Source: Peribacillus simplex (GTDB lineage Bacteria > Bacillota > Bacilli > Bacillales > DSM-1321). Taken from it: 64,000 nucleotides of DNA. Below, piece by piece: positions 18,328-27,564 of this stretch; positions within the stretch are counted from its first letter, which is position 1; each line of letters opens with the position of its first letter. Where the stretch lies: assembly GCF_001578185.1 (NCBI RefSeq), contig NZ_CP011008.1, forward strand, positions 328,001 through 392,000, in the 5' to 3' direction. The translations under genes and the position numbers were made by a program. The notes under the pieces are model-generated. The model made no database searches. It saw only the letters and a list, made by a program, of their open reading frames with translations, and was not told where the DNA came from.

Positions 18328-18659
18328 AGTGTCATCTTCAACTACGGGTGCGTTAATAACAAGACTTATTTTTTCCACCGTTCACTCTGAATTGTGATTT
18401 TTAGTTTTTATAAATGTGGCCAAGTGCGACACATTGACGCCTGTCAACGGTACCGGACCGATGGAAGGATAAGGAGTACTCACTTCATCAAGATCCTCTT
18501 GGTGTCCTCAAAAGGCAAGTGGGGAACCACCGTTTGATGCTGTACTACCACCGCCTAAAAGCGCTTATCAAAGCTAGCGTTTTCGATATGATGAGCAGGT
18601 AGTTAGGGATGATGAACATTAGCCCTAAAAAGAAATGTTAAAACAAATGAAAAAATATG
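18328..18659. other. Intergenic region with dispersed repeat and possible gene remnant
   Basis: A copy of the GGGTGCGTTA repeat lies at 18340-18360. From about 18443 to 18603 one + frame stays open for over 50 codons without a start (…DPLGVLKRQVGNHRLMLYYH…) and ends at TAG; it could be the 3' end of a deleted gene. I cannot name it. Confidence 0.35.
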
Positions 18660-18689
18660 TTGACCGAACAGACTGTATCCGCTTACAAT
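18660..18689 (+). promoter_or_regulatory. hut promoter overlapping a cre-like box
   Basis: TTGACC (18660-18665), spacer 18, TACAAT (18684-18689). The sequence TGTATCCGCTTACA at 18674-18687 matches 12 of 14 positions of the CcpA cre consensus and covers the spacer and -10. Carbon catabolite repression of hut by CcpA is established in B. subtilis. Confidence 0.65.
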
Positions 18690-18738
18690 AATATTTAGTT
18701 ATTAGTCTATTTAGAAAATTTTAAAAAGAGGTACCTGC

Positions 18739-19188
18739 ATGACAAAGGAATTCGACAAAAGAATCGGGCGCCATGCAATCATGTACGCGTTTGCGGACGA
18801 AGAGGAAGAAGTCATATTGACGAATGATCTAAAGCGGATGGATTGGCTTTATGGAAAAGGTAAAGTCGGTTCAATGGAGCTGCAGAAAATAGTTGCGGCC
18901 ATTGAGACATCAGCTAAGAGACTTGGATTAGTCAATCCCGATATGTATCGGGAAATGCATGCGCTGTATCATGCGATCATCGAAGCACTCCAAGGCGTGA
19001 CACGGGGCCAAGTCGAGCTTGGCGGTCTTTTGAGGACTGCGGGCCTTCGGTTTGCAATCGTTCGGGGCAGGCCGTTTAAAAGCGGGGACGAAGGTGAATG
19101 GATTGCTGTCGCCGTGTATGGAACGATTGGAGCACCGGTTCGGGGATTTGAACATGAAGCCGTTGGTTTGGGAATTAACCACATTTAA
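18739..19188 (+). CDS. hutP: HutP, histidine-dependent hut antiterminator
   Basis: 149 residues, the same size as B. subtilis HutP (about 148). Sequence features include the N-terminal [14 protein letters not shown], the [42 protein letters not shown]-terminal core with the histidines that coordinate Mg2+/L-histidine, and the closing GINHI. HutP is a hexameric RNA-binding protein that, with histidine and Mg2+, binds clusters of UAG triplets and opens the terminator ahead of hutH. Exactly such a terminator lies 33 bases downstream. RBS AAAGAGGT with ATG. Confidence 0.95.
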   Translation: MTKEFDKRIGRHAIMYAFADEEEEVILTNDLKRMDWLYGKGKVGSMELQKIVAAIETSAKRLGLVNPDMYREMHALYHAIIEALQGVTRGQVELGGLLRTAGLRFAIVRGRPFKSGDEGEWIAVAVYGTIGAPVRGFEHEAVGLGINHI

Positions 19189-19203
19189 ATAATTAAAAGC
19201 CTA

Positions 19204-19275
19204 TAGTTATTTAGTGAAATAGGGGGCTGTATTGTAGACTGGATAAGTCTGTCAATATGGTCTCCTTTTGTTTGT
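19204..19275 (+). promoter_or_regulatory. HutP-responsive terminator/antiterminator
   Basis: A stem pairs 19221-19234 with 19253-19266 (14 pairs, several G-U) with an inner AGAC/GTCT helix, followed by TTTTGTTTGTT: an intrinsic terminator between hutP and hutH. UAG triplets at 19204, 19212, 19220 and 19235 precede and enter the 5' arm with an 8-base period for the first three, matching the way HutP grips UAG-type triplets to disrupt the hairpin. Confidence 0.85.
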
Positions 19276-19300
19276 TAAAAAAAGAATAGGGGTGCAGGAA

Positions 19301-20818
19301 ATGATTATGTTAACGGGCCAAACTTTAACGATTGAAGAAGCGAAAAAAGTATTATATGGGGAAGCATTTGTCTCTGCTTCAGCCGAGAGTGTTAAGAAAG
19401 TGGAAAAAAGCCGGGAAGCGGTTGAGAATATCGTGAAACAAAAGAAAGTCGTCTACGGTATTACAACAGGATTCGGGAAGTTCAGCGATGTTTTGATTGA
19501 TGCAGAGGACGCAGAGCAGCTACAGTGGAATTTGATTCATTCTCATGCATGCGGAGTCGGGGAACCGTTTCCTGAGGTGGTTTCGAGAGCTATGGTCCTT
19601 CTCCGTGCCAATGCACTATTGAAAGGGTTTTCAGGCGTCCGTCCTGTTGTCATTGAACGTCTGATCGATCTTTTGAATGCTCATATCCATCCGGTCATCC
19701 CTCAGCAAGGTTCTCTTGGAGCAAGTGGGGACTTGGCGCCTCTTTCCCATTTGGCGCTAGTATTGATGGGAGAAGGGGAAGTGTTTTATAAAGGAGAGCG
19801 AATGGAGGCCATCGTAGCTTTATCGAAAGAAGGCATTCTTCCGGTGACACTTAAAGCAAAAGAAGGTCTTGCATTAATTAACGGAACACAGGCCATGACG
19901 GGGATGGGGCTCGTCAATTACATTGAAGCCGAACAGCTGGCCCATCAAACTGAAGCGATTGCTTCACTGACTTTAGAAGGATTACGCGGTATTGAAGATG
20001 CCTTTGATCGGGATGTTCATCTAGCACGCGGTTACCGCCAGCAAACAGAGGTCGCGGAAAGGATTAGCCGCATGATCAACGGCAGCCAGCTCATCACCAA
20101 GCAAGGAGAACTGCGGGTACAGGATGCTTATTCGCTTCGCTGCATTCCGCAAGTGCATGGTGCTTCATGGCAAACTCTTGATTATGTAAAAGAAAAATTG
20201 GAAATCGAAATGAATGCTGCGACGGATAATCCGCTTATTTTTGACGATGGGGAAAAGGTTATTTCAGGGGGGAACTTCCATGGCCAGCCGATAGCATTTG
20301 CGATGGACTTCATGAAAATCGCTGTTGCCGAGCTTGCGAATATTTCAGAGCGCCGCATTGAGCGACTCGTCAATCCTCAGCTGAATGACTTACCGCCATT
20401 CTTAAGTCCGTCACCTGGCTTGCAGTCTGGAGCGATGATCATGCAATATTGTGCAGCTTCACTCGTCTCTGAGAATAAAACACTTGCACATCCTGCAAGC
20501 GTGGATTCCATTCCATCTTCAGCGAACCAGGAAGATCATGTAAGCATGGGAACGATTGGATCCCGACACGCACATCAAATCATTCAAAACGTTCGCCGCG
20601 TTTTGGCGATTGAGCTCATTTGTGCCCTGCAAGCGGTGGAATACCGTGGAATAGAAAAGATGGCTCCGTTTACAAAAGAGTTTTATACGGAAGCAAGAAA
20701 GCTCATTCCAAGCATTACGCAAGACCGTATCTTTTCAAAAGATATTGAAGCAACGGCAAGCTGGTTACATCAAATCGATTGGAATTCATTTATTAATAGG
20801 AGTTTACCTACAACATAA
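19301..20818 (+). CDS. hutH: Histidine ammonia-lyase (histidase)
   Basis: 505 residues from ATG 19301, chosen because AGGGGTG lies 7 bases upstream; an in-frame upstream TTG at 19268 falls inside the terminator stem. The enzyme deaminates L-histidine to trans-urocanate. The MIO cofactor tripeptide A141-S142-G143 is in [14 protein letters not shown], with the conserved Y52 ([11 protein letters not shown]) and the [12 protein letters not shown] block. Length matches the family. In B. subtilis hutH is followed by hutU, hutI, hutG and hutM; here a terminator follows directly and these genes are absent from the window. Confidence 0.96.
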   Translation: MIMLTGQTLTIEEAKKVLYGEAFVSASAESVKKVEKSREAVENIVKQKKVVYGITTGFGKFSDVLIDAEDAEQLQWNLIHSHACGVGEPFPEVVSRAMVLLRANALLKGFSGVRPVVIERLIDLLNAHIHPVIPQQGSLGASGDLAPLSHLALVLMGEGEVFYKGERMEAIVALSKEGILPVTLKAKEGLALINGTQAMTGMGLVNYIEAEQLAHQTEAIASLTLEGLRGIEDAFDRDVHLARGYRQQTEVAERISRMINGSQLITKQGELRVQDAYSLRCIPQVHGASWQTLDYVKEKLEIEMNAATDNPLIFDDGEKVISGGNFHGQPIAFAMDFMKIAVAELANISERRIERLVNPQLNDLPPFLSPSPGLQSGAMIMQYCAASLVSENKTLAHPASVDSIPSSANQEDHVSMGTIGSRHAHQIIQNVRRVLAIELICALQAVEYRGIEKMAPFTKEFYTEARKLIPSITQDRIFSKDIEATASWLHQIDWNSFINRSLPTT

Positions 20819-20831
20819 TATGATGATGCTA

Positions 20832-20866
20832 AATCACCGAATCTTTAAAAATTCGGTGATTCTTTT
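20832..20866 (+). terminator. Terminator after hutH
   Basis: Perfect 11-base stem (20832-20842 with 20851-20861) followed by CTTTT, 14 bases after the hutH stop. Confidence 0.85.
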
Positions 20867-21075
20867 AAAAAACGTTAGGCATATAAGCCCTTTGACTTGA
20901 GTTTTTAAGCCTAACATAGTTGCGGAAATGCTACTTAGATCCCTGAATTCCAAAAAAGGTCTTAGCATAAGAAAAAATTTTGAAAAAGTGAAAATTGCAA
21001 AAAGTAACTATTGAGAATGATCCACTTTACTTATTCGTGCTAGATTAAATATGCATTTTTGGAGGGGAACCCAAT

Positions 21076-22566
21076 TTGGAAAATAGGCAATTGCAGCCGT
21101 TTGATAAAGATGAGCAAAACCAGCCGTCAAATACTTTACAAAGAAAGCTAAAAGCGCGCCACCTTACGATGATTTCGTTGGGCGGTGCAATTGGAACAGG
21201 GCTTTTTCTCGGCAGCGGGCCGGCGATTCACTCTGCAGGACCTGGCGGGGCTTTGGTAGCTTATACCGTTATCGGTATCATGGTTTATTTTATTATGACA
21301 AGTCTCGGAGAACTTGCATCATTTATGCCAATCAGCGGAGCCTTCAGTACCTATGCTACGCGTTTCATCGATCCGGCACTAGGGTTTGCACTTGGTTGGA
21401 ACTATTGGTTCACCTGGGCGATGACGCTTGCGGCGGAACTATCTGCCGCAACGATGGTTATGAAGTTTTGGTTTCCTCACAGCCCGTCATTCTTATGGAG
21501 TTCTTTGTTTTTAGTTTTGATATTCTTATTGAATTACGTATCAGTTAAAGGATATGGAGAAGGGGAATATTGGTTTTCGCTCATTAAAGTGGCGACCATC
21601 ATCATTTTTATCGTTGTCGGAATATTGATGATATTCGGGATCATGAACGGAGAGGCGATTGGTTTTAAAAACTTCACAGTTGGTGACGCTCCGTTTGCCG
21701 GTGGCTTTTTGGCAACATTGGGTATTTTCATTGCTGCTGGTTTCTCTTTTCAAGGGACAGAAATAGTCGGTGTGGCAGCCGGTGAAAGTGAAGACCCGGC
21801 AAAAAATGTACCTCGTGCAGTTCGTAGCATCTTTTGGAGGATCTTCCTTTTTTACATCCTAGCGATACTTGTTATTGGACTGATCGTTCCTTATACGAAT
21901 GGCAGCCTGCAGGGACACACGATCATGGTTAGCCCGTTTACGATGGTGTTTGAAAAAGTGGGACTGGCATTTGCTGCTTCGGTGATGAATGCTATCATCT
22001 TAACGGCTGTATTATCTGCTGGTAATTCAAGTCTTTACGTGACAAGCCGAATGTTGTACTCAATGGCAAATGAAGGGCTGGCACCGCGGATTTTTGGGAA
22101 GCTCAACAAGCGCGGCGTTCCCATTTGGGGACTGATTGTGACCTCACTTGTTGGGATGCTTGCATTTTTTGCTTCCATATTCGGTGATGGAGTTATCTAT
22201 ATTTGGCTGATGAATGCAGTTGGGGTCACTGGATTTATATTCTGGCTAGGTATAGCGGCGAGCCATTACCGGTTTAGAAAAGCATACATTGCTCAAGGGT
22301 ATTCACTGGACGATCTTCCCTATCTATCAAAATGGTTTCCTTTTGGACCGATATTTTCCTTTGCCCTTTGTTTTTTCGTTTTAATGGCGCAAAACTATCA
22401 AGCCTTTCTTGGAGATACCATTAATTGGGCAAGTGTGGTTGCTACCTATATTGGCATCCCATTTTTTCTGGTAATGTGGCTTGGGTATAAGTTTGTTAAG
22501 AAAACAAAAGTAATTCCGCTAGAGGAGTGCCAGATTGATTTTGATGAACACAGGAATGCAAAATAA
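21076..22566 (+). CDS. LysP-type amino acid permease (APC/AAT family)
   Basis: 496 residues, twelve membrane helices, AAT subfamily of the APC superfamily. The signature LKARHLTMISLGGAIGTGLFLGSG near the N-terminus and FSFQGTEIVGVAAGESEDPAKNVPRAVRSIFWRI in the middle match lysine-type permeases most closely. It imports an amino acid, probably basic, with protons. The location after hutPH raises histidine as an alternative substrate, since B. subtilis HutM belongs to the same superfamily, but a terminator and 215 bases separate the two. Start is TTG with GGAGGGG about 9 bases upstream. Confidence 0.85.
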   Translation: MENRQLQPFDKDEQNQPSNTLQRKLKARHLTMISLGGAIGTGLFLGSGPAIHSAGPGGALVAYTVIGIMVYFIMTSLGELASFMPISGAFSTYATRFIDPALGFALGWNYWFTWAMTLAAELSAATMVMKFWFPHSPSFLWSSLFLVLIFLLNYVSVKGYGEGEYWFSLIKVATIIIFIVVGILMIFGIMNGEAIGFKNFTVGDAPFAGGFLATLGIFIAAGFSFQGTEIVGVAAGESEDPAKNVPRAVRSIFWRIFLFYILAILVIGLIVPYTNGSLQGHTIMVSPFTMVFEKVGLAFAASVMNAIILTAVLSAGNSSLYVTSRMLYSMANEGLAPRIFGKLNKRGVPIWGLIVTSLVGMLAFFASIFGDGVIYIWLMNAVGVTGFIFWLGIAASHYRFRKAYIAQGYSLDDLPYLSKWFPFGPIFSFALCFFVLMAQNYQAFLGDTINWASVVATYIGIPFFLVMWLGYKFVKKTKVIPLEECQIDFDEHRNAK

Positions 22567-22758
22567 ACATTAGACTTCTTTAAAAATAATTTCAACTTTC
22601 TTTGTTAAGAAATTTAGCAGCCTTGAAATGACAAGGTTCTATACCGCCAAATAAACAAAATAAACAAAATTTGAAGTTGATGCCAGTTGATTGAGCCGAG
22701 GTAACTGTTAGAGATGGTTGAATCAATACGGACAATATCAATTTCATTTAAATGATAT

Positions 22759-22815
22759 CCCCTACAGGTAGATTATTAAGTACATTTAATAATCTACCTG
22801 TAGGGGAATTTTTTT
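22759..22815 (+). terminator. Very long perfect terminator hairpin
   Basis: 21-base perfect stem (22759-22779 with 22786-22806), six-base loop, then AATTTTTTTTATT. It lies 190 bases past the permease stop and is presumably its terminator, or that of a short untranslated RNA between them. Confidence 0.85.
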
Positions 22816-23140
22816 TATTGGCGAAAAGGGACAAACATTTTAAACGTGAAGTGGTTCGATTAAATTTTGGGGAGGTTCATTGAGTTTATGCTTTATTAAG
22901 TAGGCAAGAGATTTCCATATAGCCTAATTAACGGTTTTGTAAAACAGAGATAAGCCCTGCTAAAAGGGTTTGGAGGGTTATTTGGCATGGCCATGAATAA
23001 TGTAACAAAAAGATAAGAAATAATTCAGGTGTAATTGGGGAGGAAAGACATGGGCACTATAATTTACATTACAAAATGTTGAGTCTAACAATCTAAATCA
23101 AATGTTCTATGAACATGTTGGGAAATAATTGTTCATCTTC
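22816..23140. other. Intergenic region without a visible gene
   Basis: No ORF with a credible start was found on either strand. It contains the 3' untranslated side of the minus-strand accDA unit. Confidence 0.4.
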
Positions 23141-24094
23141 TTATTTAAATGTCCTTTCTTCCATAAACTCACCGATTTTTCGGAACTTATCAAAACGTTG
23201 TTGGCGTAGATTGCCTTTATCTAATTGACCAAGTTCTTGTAATGCTTTTCGTAAGGTTTCTTTGATAAAGTGCGATTGAAGTGGGATGTCAATATGTGCT
23301 CCTCCTGCAGGTTCTTTGATGATCTCATCAATCACCCCTAGTTCCATCAAGTCCTTAGCCGTAATTTTCAATGCCTCAGCTGCTCGTTTTGCTTGTGTGG
23401 CATCCTTCCATAACAATGCTGCTGCTCCTTCAGGTGAAATAACCGAATAAAATGTGTTTTCTAGCATGTAGATTCGATTGCCTATTCCTAGAGCCAATGC
23501 ACCACCACTCCCGCCTTCACCAACTACAAAACAGATGATAGGCACTCCAAAACTTGCCATTTCACGAAGATTGAGGGCGATAGCTTGTGATTGTCCGCGT
23601 TCTTCAGCTTCACGACCTGGGAAGGCCCCTGCCGTATTGATAAATGTTACGATGGGGCGATTGAACTTATTGGCTTGTTGCATAATTCTTAGGGCTTTTC
23701 TGTAGCCTTCAGGTTGTGACATGCCAAAACGACGATAGATATTGTCTTTAGTATTTTTCCCTTTTTGATTTCCTAAAACAGTTATAGGCATTCCTTCGAA
23801 GGTAGCTATTCCTGAAACCAATGCAGGATCTTCCCCATAAAGTCTGTCACCATGAAGTTCAATAAAGTCTTCAAAAATATGGTGGATAAAATCTAAAGTA
23901 GTAGGGCGTTGTTGAATTCTTGACAGTTGAATTTTATCCCAAACTTCCATATTCTCGTTAAGATGGATTTTGATTTCATTGACTCTTTGCTCAAGATTAT
24001 TTATTACTTCGTTAAGGTCAAGATTATGCTTTGTAGACACCTCTTTCAATTCAGCAATTTGATTTTCCAGTTGTTTTAAAACTTGCAAATTCAT
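23141..24094 (-). CDS. accA: Acetyl-CoA carboxylase carboxyltransferase subunit alpha
   Basis: 317 residues, near the usual 315-325. AccA pairs with AccD in the carboxyltransferase that moves CO2 from biotin to acetyl-CoA, making malonyl-CoA for fatty acid synthesis. Diagnostic segments are FEDFIELHGDRLYGEDPA, NQKGKNTKDNIYRRFGMSQPEGYRKALR, INTAGAFPGREAEERGQS and the oxyanion-type GEGGSGGALALG. Its ATG overlaps the accD stop by 4 bases (ATGA). It ends the two-gene operon. pfkA and pyk, the common neighbours of accDA in Bacillus, are not present. Confidence 0.95.
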   Translation of the reverse strand: MNLQVLKQLENQIAELKEVSTKHNLDLNEVINNLEQRVNEIKIHLNENMEVWDKIQLSRIQQRPTTLDFIHHIFEDFIELHGDRLYGEDPALVSGIATFEGMPITVLGNQKGKNTKDNIYRRFGMSQPEGYRKALRIMQQANKFNRPIVTFINTAGAFPGREAEERGQSQAIALNLREMASFGVPIICFVVGEGGSGGALALGIGNRIYMLENTFYSVISPEGAAALLWKDATQAKRAAEALKITAKDLMELGVIDEIIKEPAGGAHIDIPLQSHFIKETLRKALQELGQLDKGNLRQQRFDKFRKIGEFMEERTFK

Positions 24095-24945
24095 CGTTTA
24101 AAACACTCCCTGAAATCGAGATGATGGATTTTTAAAATGGTTGTTAATGTTTGTTTTAATTCACTCCTATTTACAACCATATCCAGTTGCCCATGTTCTA
24201 ATAAAAATTCAGAGGTTTGGAAATTTTCCGGAAGTTCTTCTCTTATCGTCTGTTCAATTATGCGTCTTCCTGCAAAGCCAATTAAAGCTTGTGGCTCGGC
24301 AATATTGATATCACCTAATGAAGCGAAGCTAGCAGAAACTCCACCCGTTGTAGGATTCGTTAAAACGGATACGAAAAGGATTTTTTCGTAGTTTAGTTGT
24401 TCTAAAGCAACACTCGTTTTTGCCATCTGCATGAGACTAAGAATTCCTTCTTGCATGCGGGCTCCGCCGCTTGCCGAAAACAATATAAATGGTTTTCGTG
24501 TTTTTAATGATTCCTCAATGGCTCTTGTGATTTTTTCACCGACTGCTGAGCCCATACTTCCCATACGGAAACGAGAATCCATGACACCAATCACAACCGG
24601 ATAAACACCTATGGAAGCTTCCCCGGTTATAATCGCATCATTTAATGCAGTCTTATTCTTATCAGAAATTAATTTATCTTTATATTCAGGGAAGTTCAGC
24701 GGGTCAACGGAAATTAAACTTTTATTGAATTCCGAAAATGAACCACTATCTGTAACCATTGAAATGCGGTCATAAGCTGTAACCGGGTAGTGATATTGGC
24801 ATTTCGGACATACATTCAATTCTACTTTCATAAGAGATTCATCATAAGTTTCCCCGCATGATTTACAAGTAAAAGGGATTGGAGTAAGGCTTTTGTCCAT
24901 TTCATTTGATTCTATTTTTTCTCTCTTTAATGGGTAAATCTCCAT
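24091..24945 (-). CDS. accD: Acetyl-CoA carboxylase carboxyltransferase subunit beta
   Basis: 284 residues from ATG 24945 (RBS AAAGGAGG; a TTG one codon upstream is too close). The N-terminal zinc ribbon is C28-x2-C31 ... C47-x2-C50, and the crotonase-like core includes GSMGSAVGEKITRAIE, FSASGGARMQEGILSLMQMAKTS and NPTTGGVSASFASLGDI. It is complete. The N-terminal leader before the zinc ribbon is short and unlike the KK-rich leader of the usual Bacillus AccD, and the gene stands apart from pfkA-pyk, so this may be a second, accessory accDA pair. Confidence 0.94.
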   Translation of the reverse strand: MEIYPLKREKIESNEMDKSLTPIPFTCKSCGETYDESLMKVELNVCPKCQYHYPVTAYDRISMVTDSGSFSEFNKSLISVDPLNFPEYKDKLISDKNKTALNDAIITGEASIGVYPVVIGVMDSRFRMGSMGSAVGEKITRAIEESLKTRKPFILFSASGGARMQEGILSLMQMAKTSVALEQLNYEKILFVSVLTNPTTGGVSASFASLGDINIAEPQALIGFAGRRIIEQTIREELPENFQTSEFLLEHGQLDMVVNRSELKQTLTTILKIHHLDFRECFKR

Positions 24946-24948
24946 CAA

Positions 24949-25442
24949 TCCTCCTTTGGTAAGACAGCTTTAGTACAAGTTACGCTCACCGTTGTGTTTT
25001 TTAGCTTTTCATTAAAAAGTTTTATACAATCAGCAATCACCCTAGAGTGGGACTTCATTATAAAAAATTATCTATTCCTGTATGAATGCATGTTTACTTG
25101 GAAAATCAAAAACTTACGATTTTATCGACGGGAAATACATAGGCTTGTATACAAACCGAGTATACAAACATTAAAAACTACTTATAATCTTCTATATAGT
25201 GAATATTGATCCAGTTCTTAGAAAGAACGATTTACCAAATAGCAAAGCGTCATTTAATTCCATTAATTGGTGTAAGCTCATAATATGCAATTACTAATAT
25301 AATTGAATGGGTCATTCTTCCATGGATAATATTTTATTGGTTATCAGATTGTTAAAAAGATAAAGATTAATAGTTTTTTTCTTAATTTAAAGGGGCAGAT
25401 TAGGCACATATAATATTCAAGAGGGCAATCTTAGAATGTAAA
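24949..25442. other. Divergent region between accD and spo0M with palindromic GTATAC boxes
   Basis: About 500 AT-rich bases. A 10-base palindrome TTGTATACAA (25145-25154) and a second GTATACAA (25160-25167) lie 200 bases upstream of accD, spaced one-and-a-half helical turns apart. They look like a GntR- or similar-type operator. No gene is visible; a + ORF over 24994-25209 lacks an RBS. Confidence 0.4.
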
Positions 25443-25469
25443 TGAAACTTTAAGAGCTATATATTCGTA
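25443..25469 (+). promoter_or_regulatory. Sigma-W-like promoter of spo0M
   Basis: TGAAAC (25443-25448), 17-base spacer, CGTA (25466-25469): matches the ECF sigma-W pattern TGAAAC-N16/17-CGT. In B. subtilis spo0M belongs to the sigma-W regulon. It lies 74 bases before the start codon. Confidence 0.65.
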
Positions 25470-25543
25470 TAAATTGATAGGGTTTCAAGCGAAAGTGAAA
25501 TGATCATAACAGACTAATGGAAATTAAAGGAGAAATGAACCGA

Positions 25544-26515
25544 ATGTTTAAGAAGTTTATGGCTAAGTTAGGGAAAGGTGCAGCAACTGTTGATTTACGC
25601 TACGAAAACCGTTCTTATTATGCTGGTGAGACACTAAAAGGGGAAGTAATTTTACATGGCGGAGAAGTGGAACAACAAATTAACCAGTTAGCAGTTGGCT
25701 TCATGATTAAAGTGAGGACAAAACGTGGGGAAACTGTCACGAAAAAAGTGTCATCTGTACCTTTAAGCGGTCCGTTTACAATTAAGGAAAAGGAAGAGAA
25801 ACATTTTGATTTCACTTACAAAATCCCGCAAGATCTTCCTTTAACAAGAGGTTCGATTTCTTACTTTTTCGATACTCACCTAGATATTCAAGGTGGATTG
25901 GATCACATTGATGTAGATGCATTGGTCCTTAAGGCTCCAAAGGAACTAGAAGCCATTTTCAACTCACTAAGTAAGCTCGGTTTTCGAGAACAACCTACTT
26001 CAGGAAAAGTGGATGCCTATGGACAGGAATTTTCATTCTTTCCAACAGCGCAATTTGCCGGCCAGATCAATGAATTGGAGATACGGATTTCTTCAAAAGA
26101 AGCCGTAGAGCAGGTGTTTATGGAAATCGATTGTCAAAATGGGAATCGAGAAATTGAAGCCAAACGGGAATTTGTTATTGATCATAGACTGTTAGAGGAA
26201 CATCAAGAGCTTACCCATTTTTTACAGCAACAAATTGCAGAGGTAGTGGAACAGCCTCAATTGTTCACGCGTCCATTTTCTTATCATGATCAATATTCAC
26301 CTACAGGAAATAAATTCAGTGGTGTTGGGGGAATGGTTGGAGGATTAGCCGCAGGAGTATTGGGTGGCATGCTGCTTAGCGAAATGATAGATGGTTTAGA
26401 TATGGATGGGGTGCTAGAAGGGGCTACTGATGCCCTTGGAATAGAAGAAGATATGTTTGATGTGGAAGAACAGTTTGAAGATTTTGGTGGCTTTTTCGGT
26501 GATGGGGATGAGTAA
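25544..26515 (+). CDS. spo0M: Spo0M, arrestin-like sporulation-control protein
   Basis: 323 residues from ATG 25544, which is 10 bases from AAAGGAGA; ATG 25535 would sit on the RBS. Spo0M proteins have two arrestin-like beta-sandwich domains (here about 1-125 and 130-245) and a C-terminal tail. Visible hallmarks: FMAKLGKGAATVDLRYENRSYYAGETLKGEV at the start, DLPLTRGSISYFFDTHLDI, and a tail with a glycine-rich hydrophobic stretch (about 255-275, GGMVGGLAAGVLGGMLLS) plus a very acidic end. It affects sporulation initiation and is a cell-division or cytoskeleton-associated cytoplasmic protein in B. subtilis. The following gene is a shorter paralogue. Confidence 0.9.
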   Translation: MFKKFMAKLGKGAATVDLRYENRSYYAGETLKGEVILHGGEVEQQINQLAVGFMIKVRTKRGETVTKKVSSVPLSGPFTIKEKEEKHFDFTYKIPQDLPLTRGSISYFFDTHLDIQGGLDHIDVDALVLKAPKELEAIFNSLSKLGFREQPTSGKVDAYGQEFSFFPTAQFAGQINELEIRISSKEAVEQVFMEIDCQNGNREIEAKREFVIDHRLLEEHQELTHFLQQQIAEVVEQPQLFTRPFSYHDQYSPTGNKFSGVGGMVGGLAAGVLGGMLLSEMIDGLDMDGVLEGATDALGIEEDMFDVEEQFEDFGGFFGDGDE

Positions 26516-26577
26516 CTTAGATACCAAACATTAATCATTTTTAATTGTTGTAGTAAAATTCCAGGAGGGAAAACAAC

Positions 26578-26985
26578 TTGTTGTTGAGAAGATATCTGTC
26601 ACAATTAGGAATAGGAAAAGCTGTAATCGATCTTAAATTGCCTAAGGTAAAGTATGGGTTGGGAGAACGGATAACAGGTGAATTCTCCATAATAGGAGGA
26701 ATCTGTGAGCAAAAAATAAAACGGTTGGAGTGTGACTTAGTGCAATTAGACAAGGTGAATAATGTGCAACGGATTTTTGATACCACAACCATACTGACAA
26801 CAAAATTTATAGAGGAGGAGCAGGAAATCCTTATTCCATTTTCATTCCAGTTGCCGATTTCCGCTGCCTTGTCATCAGAGCACATATCCTACCGATTTAA
26901 CACGAGGTTGTTTTTTGATAAAGGAGTAATAAGCGAGGATCAGGACATCATTCAAATAGTAGACCAAATTAGTCAAGAAAATTGA
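26578..26985 (+). CDS. Spo0M-like single-domain protein (135 aa)
   Basis: 135 residues, about the size of one arrestin-like domain. The start RYLSQLGIGKAVIDLKLPKVKYGLGERITGEFSIIGG aligns with the first domain of Spo0M upstream (FMAKLGKGAATVDLRYENRSYYAGETLKGEVIL), and ISYRFNTRLFFDKGV mirrors ISYFFDTHLDIQGG. The second domain and acidic tail are absent. A TTG start follows AGGAGGG at 8 bases, and the frame is intact, so it is probably a real half-size paralogue co-transcribed with spo0M (62-base gap), not a decayed copy. Function unknown; it may pair with or compete against Spo0M. Confidence 0.75.
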   Translation: MLLRRYLSQLGIGKAVIDLKLPKVKYGLGERITGEFSIIGGICEQKIKRLECDLVQLDKVNNVQRIFDTTTILTTKFIEEEQEILIPFSFQLPISAALSSEHISYRFNTRLFFDKGVISEDQDIIQIVDQISQEN

Positions 26986-27560
26986 AGTTGACAATAATAT
27001 ATAAATTTAGTTTGAATTATGATTTTCATGTTTTCCAAGTTTACGAAGGAGGATATTAATAGTCATCATTAAACTAAGTGCTAGGGTATAAAGACAGCAA
27101 CTTCACCAGGGGTGAAGTTGCAAAAAAAAGAATGTACTCATAATTGTTTGATTGGCTGCATAATCTCCAAGTTAACAGGAAATCTCTATTTTATATTTCT
27201 TAACAAACCCTAAAGTACTTTCAAATACTTGCTGTATCTTATGTTCTGGACAATGGATGCACACCTGCAAATCTCGGGATGAGTCATTTCATAATAATTC
27301 ATAATGACATCCCGTTCCTCTTTTTGAGAACCCCAGCTTCATACACAGCTCACGGACTTTTCTTTTGCCGAAGGTAGCTTCGCGAGCACTACGGAAAGCT
27401 GTCTCATGGCCGATATGAAGACTGGTTGCCGTGATGATACCAACGCAGTTTTCCACGGATCTCTTCATTTGCAGCAATAGCTTCAATATAGTATTTACTC
27501 AATATAGATAGAGCTGTACATAATGCTGGTAGATTGAAGCGGGCTGAAGACAAGAACAGG
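26986..27560. other. Intergenic region with hairpin and degraded sequence
   Basis: An 11-base perfect hairpin lies at 27097-27121 (arms GCAACTTCACC/GGTGAAGTTGC) after spo0M, followed by eight A, so it terminates poorly on +. On the minus strand 27240-27560 has interrupted protein-like frames of no recognisable family, likely a gene remnant. Confidence 0.4.
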
Positions 27561-27564
27561 CTCC

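Noticed and set aside
24994..25209. 71-aa + ORF upstream of spo0M
   Set aside because: No RBS, AT-rich composition, and overlaps palindromic operator-like sites.
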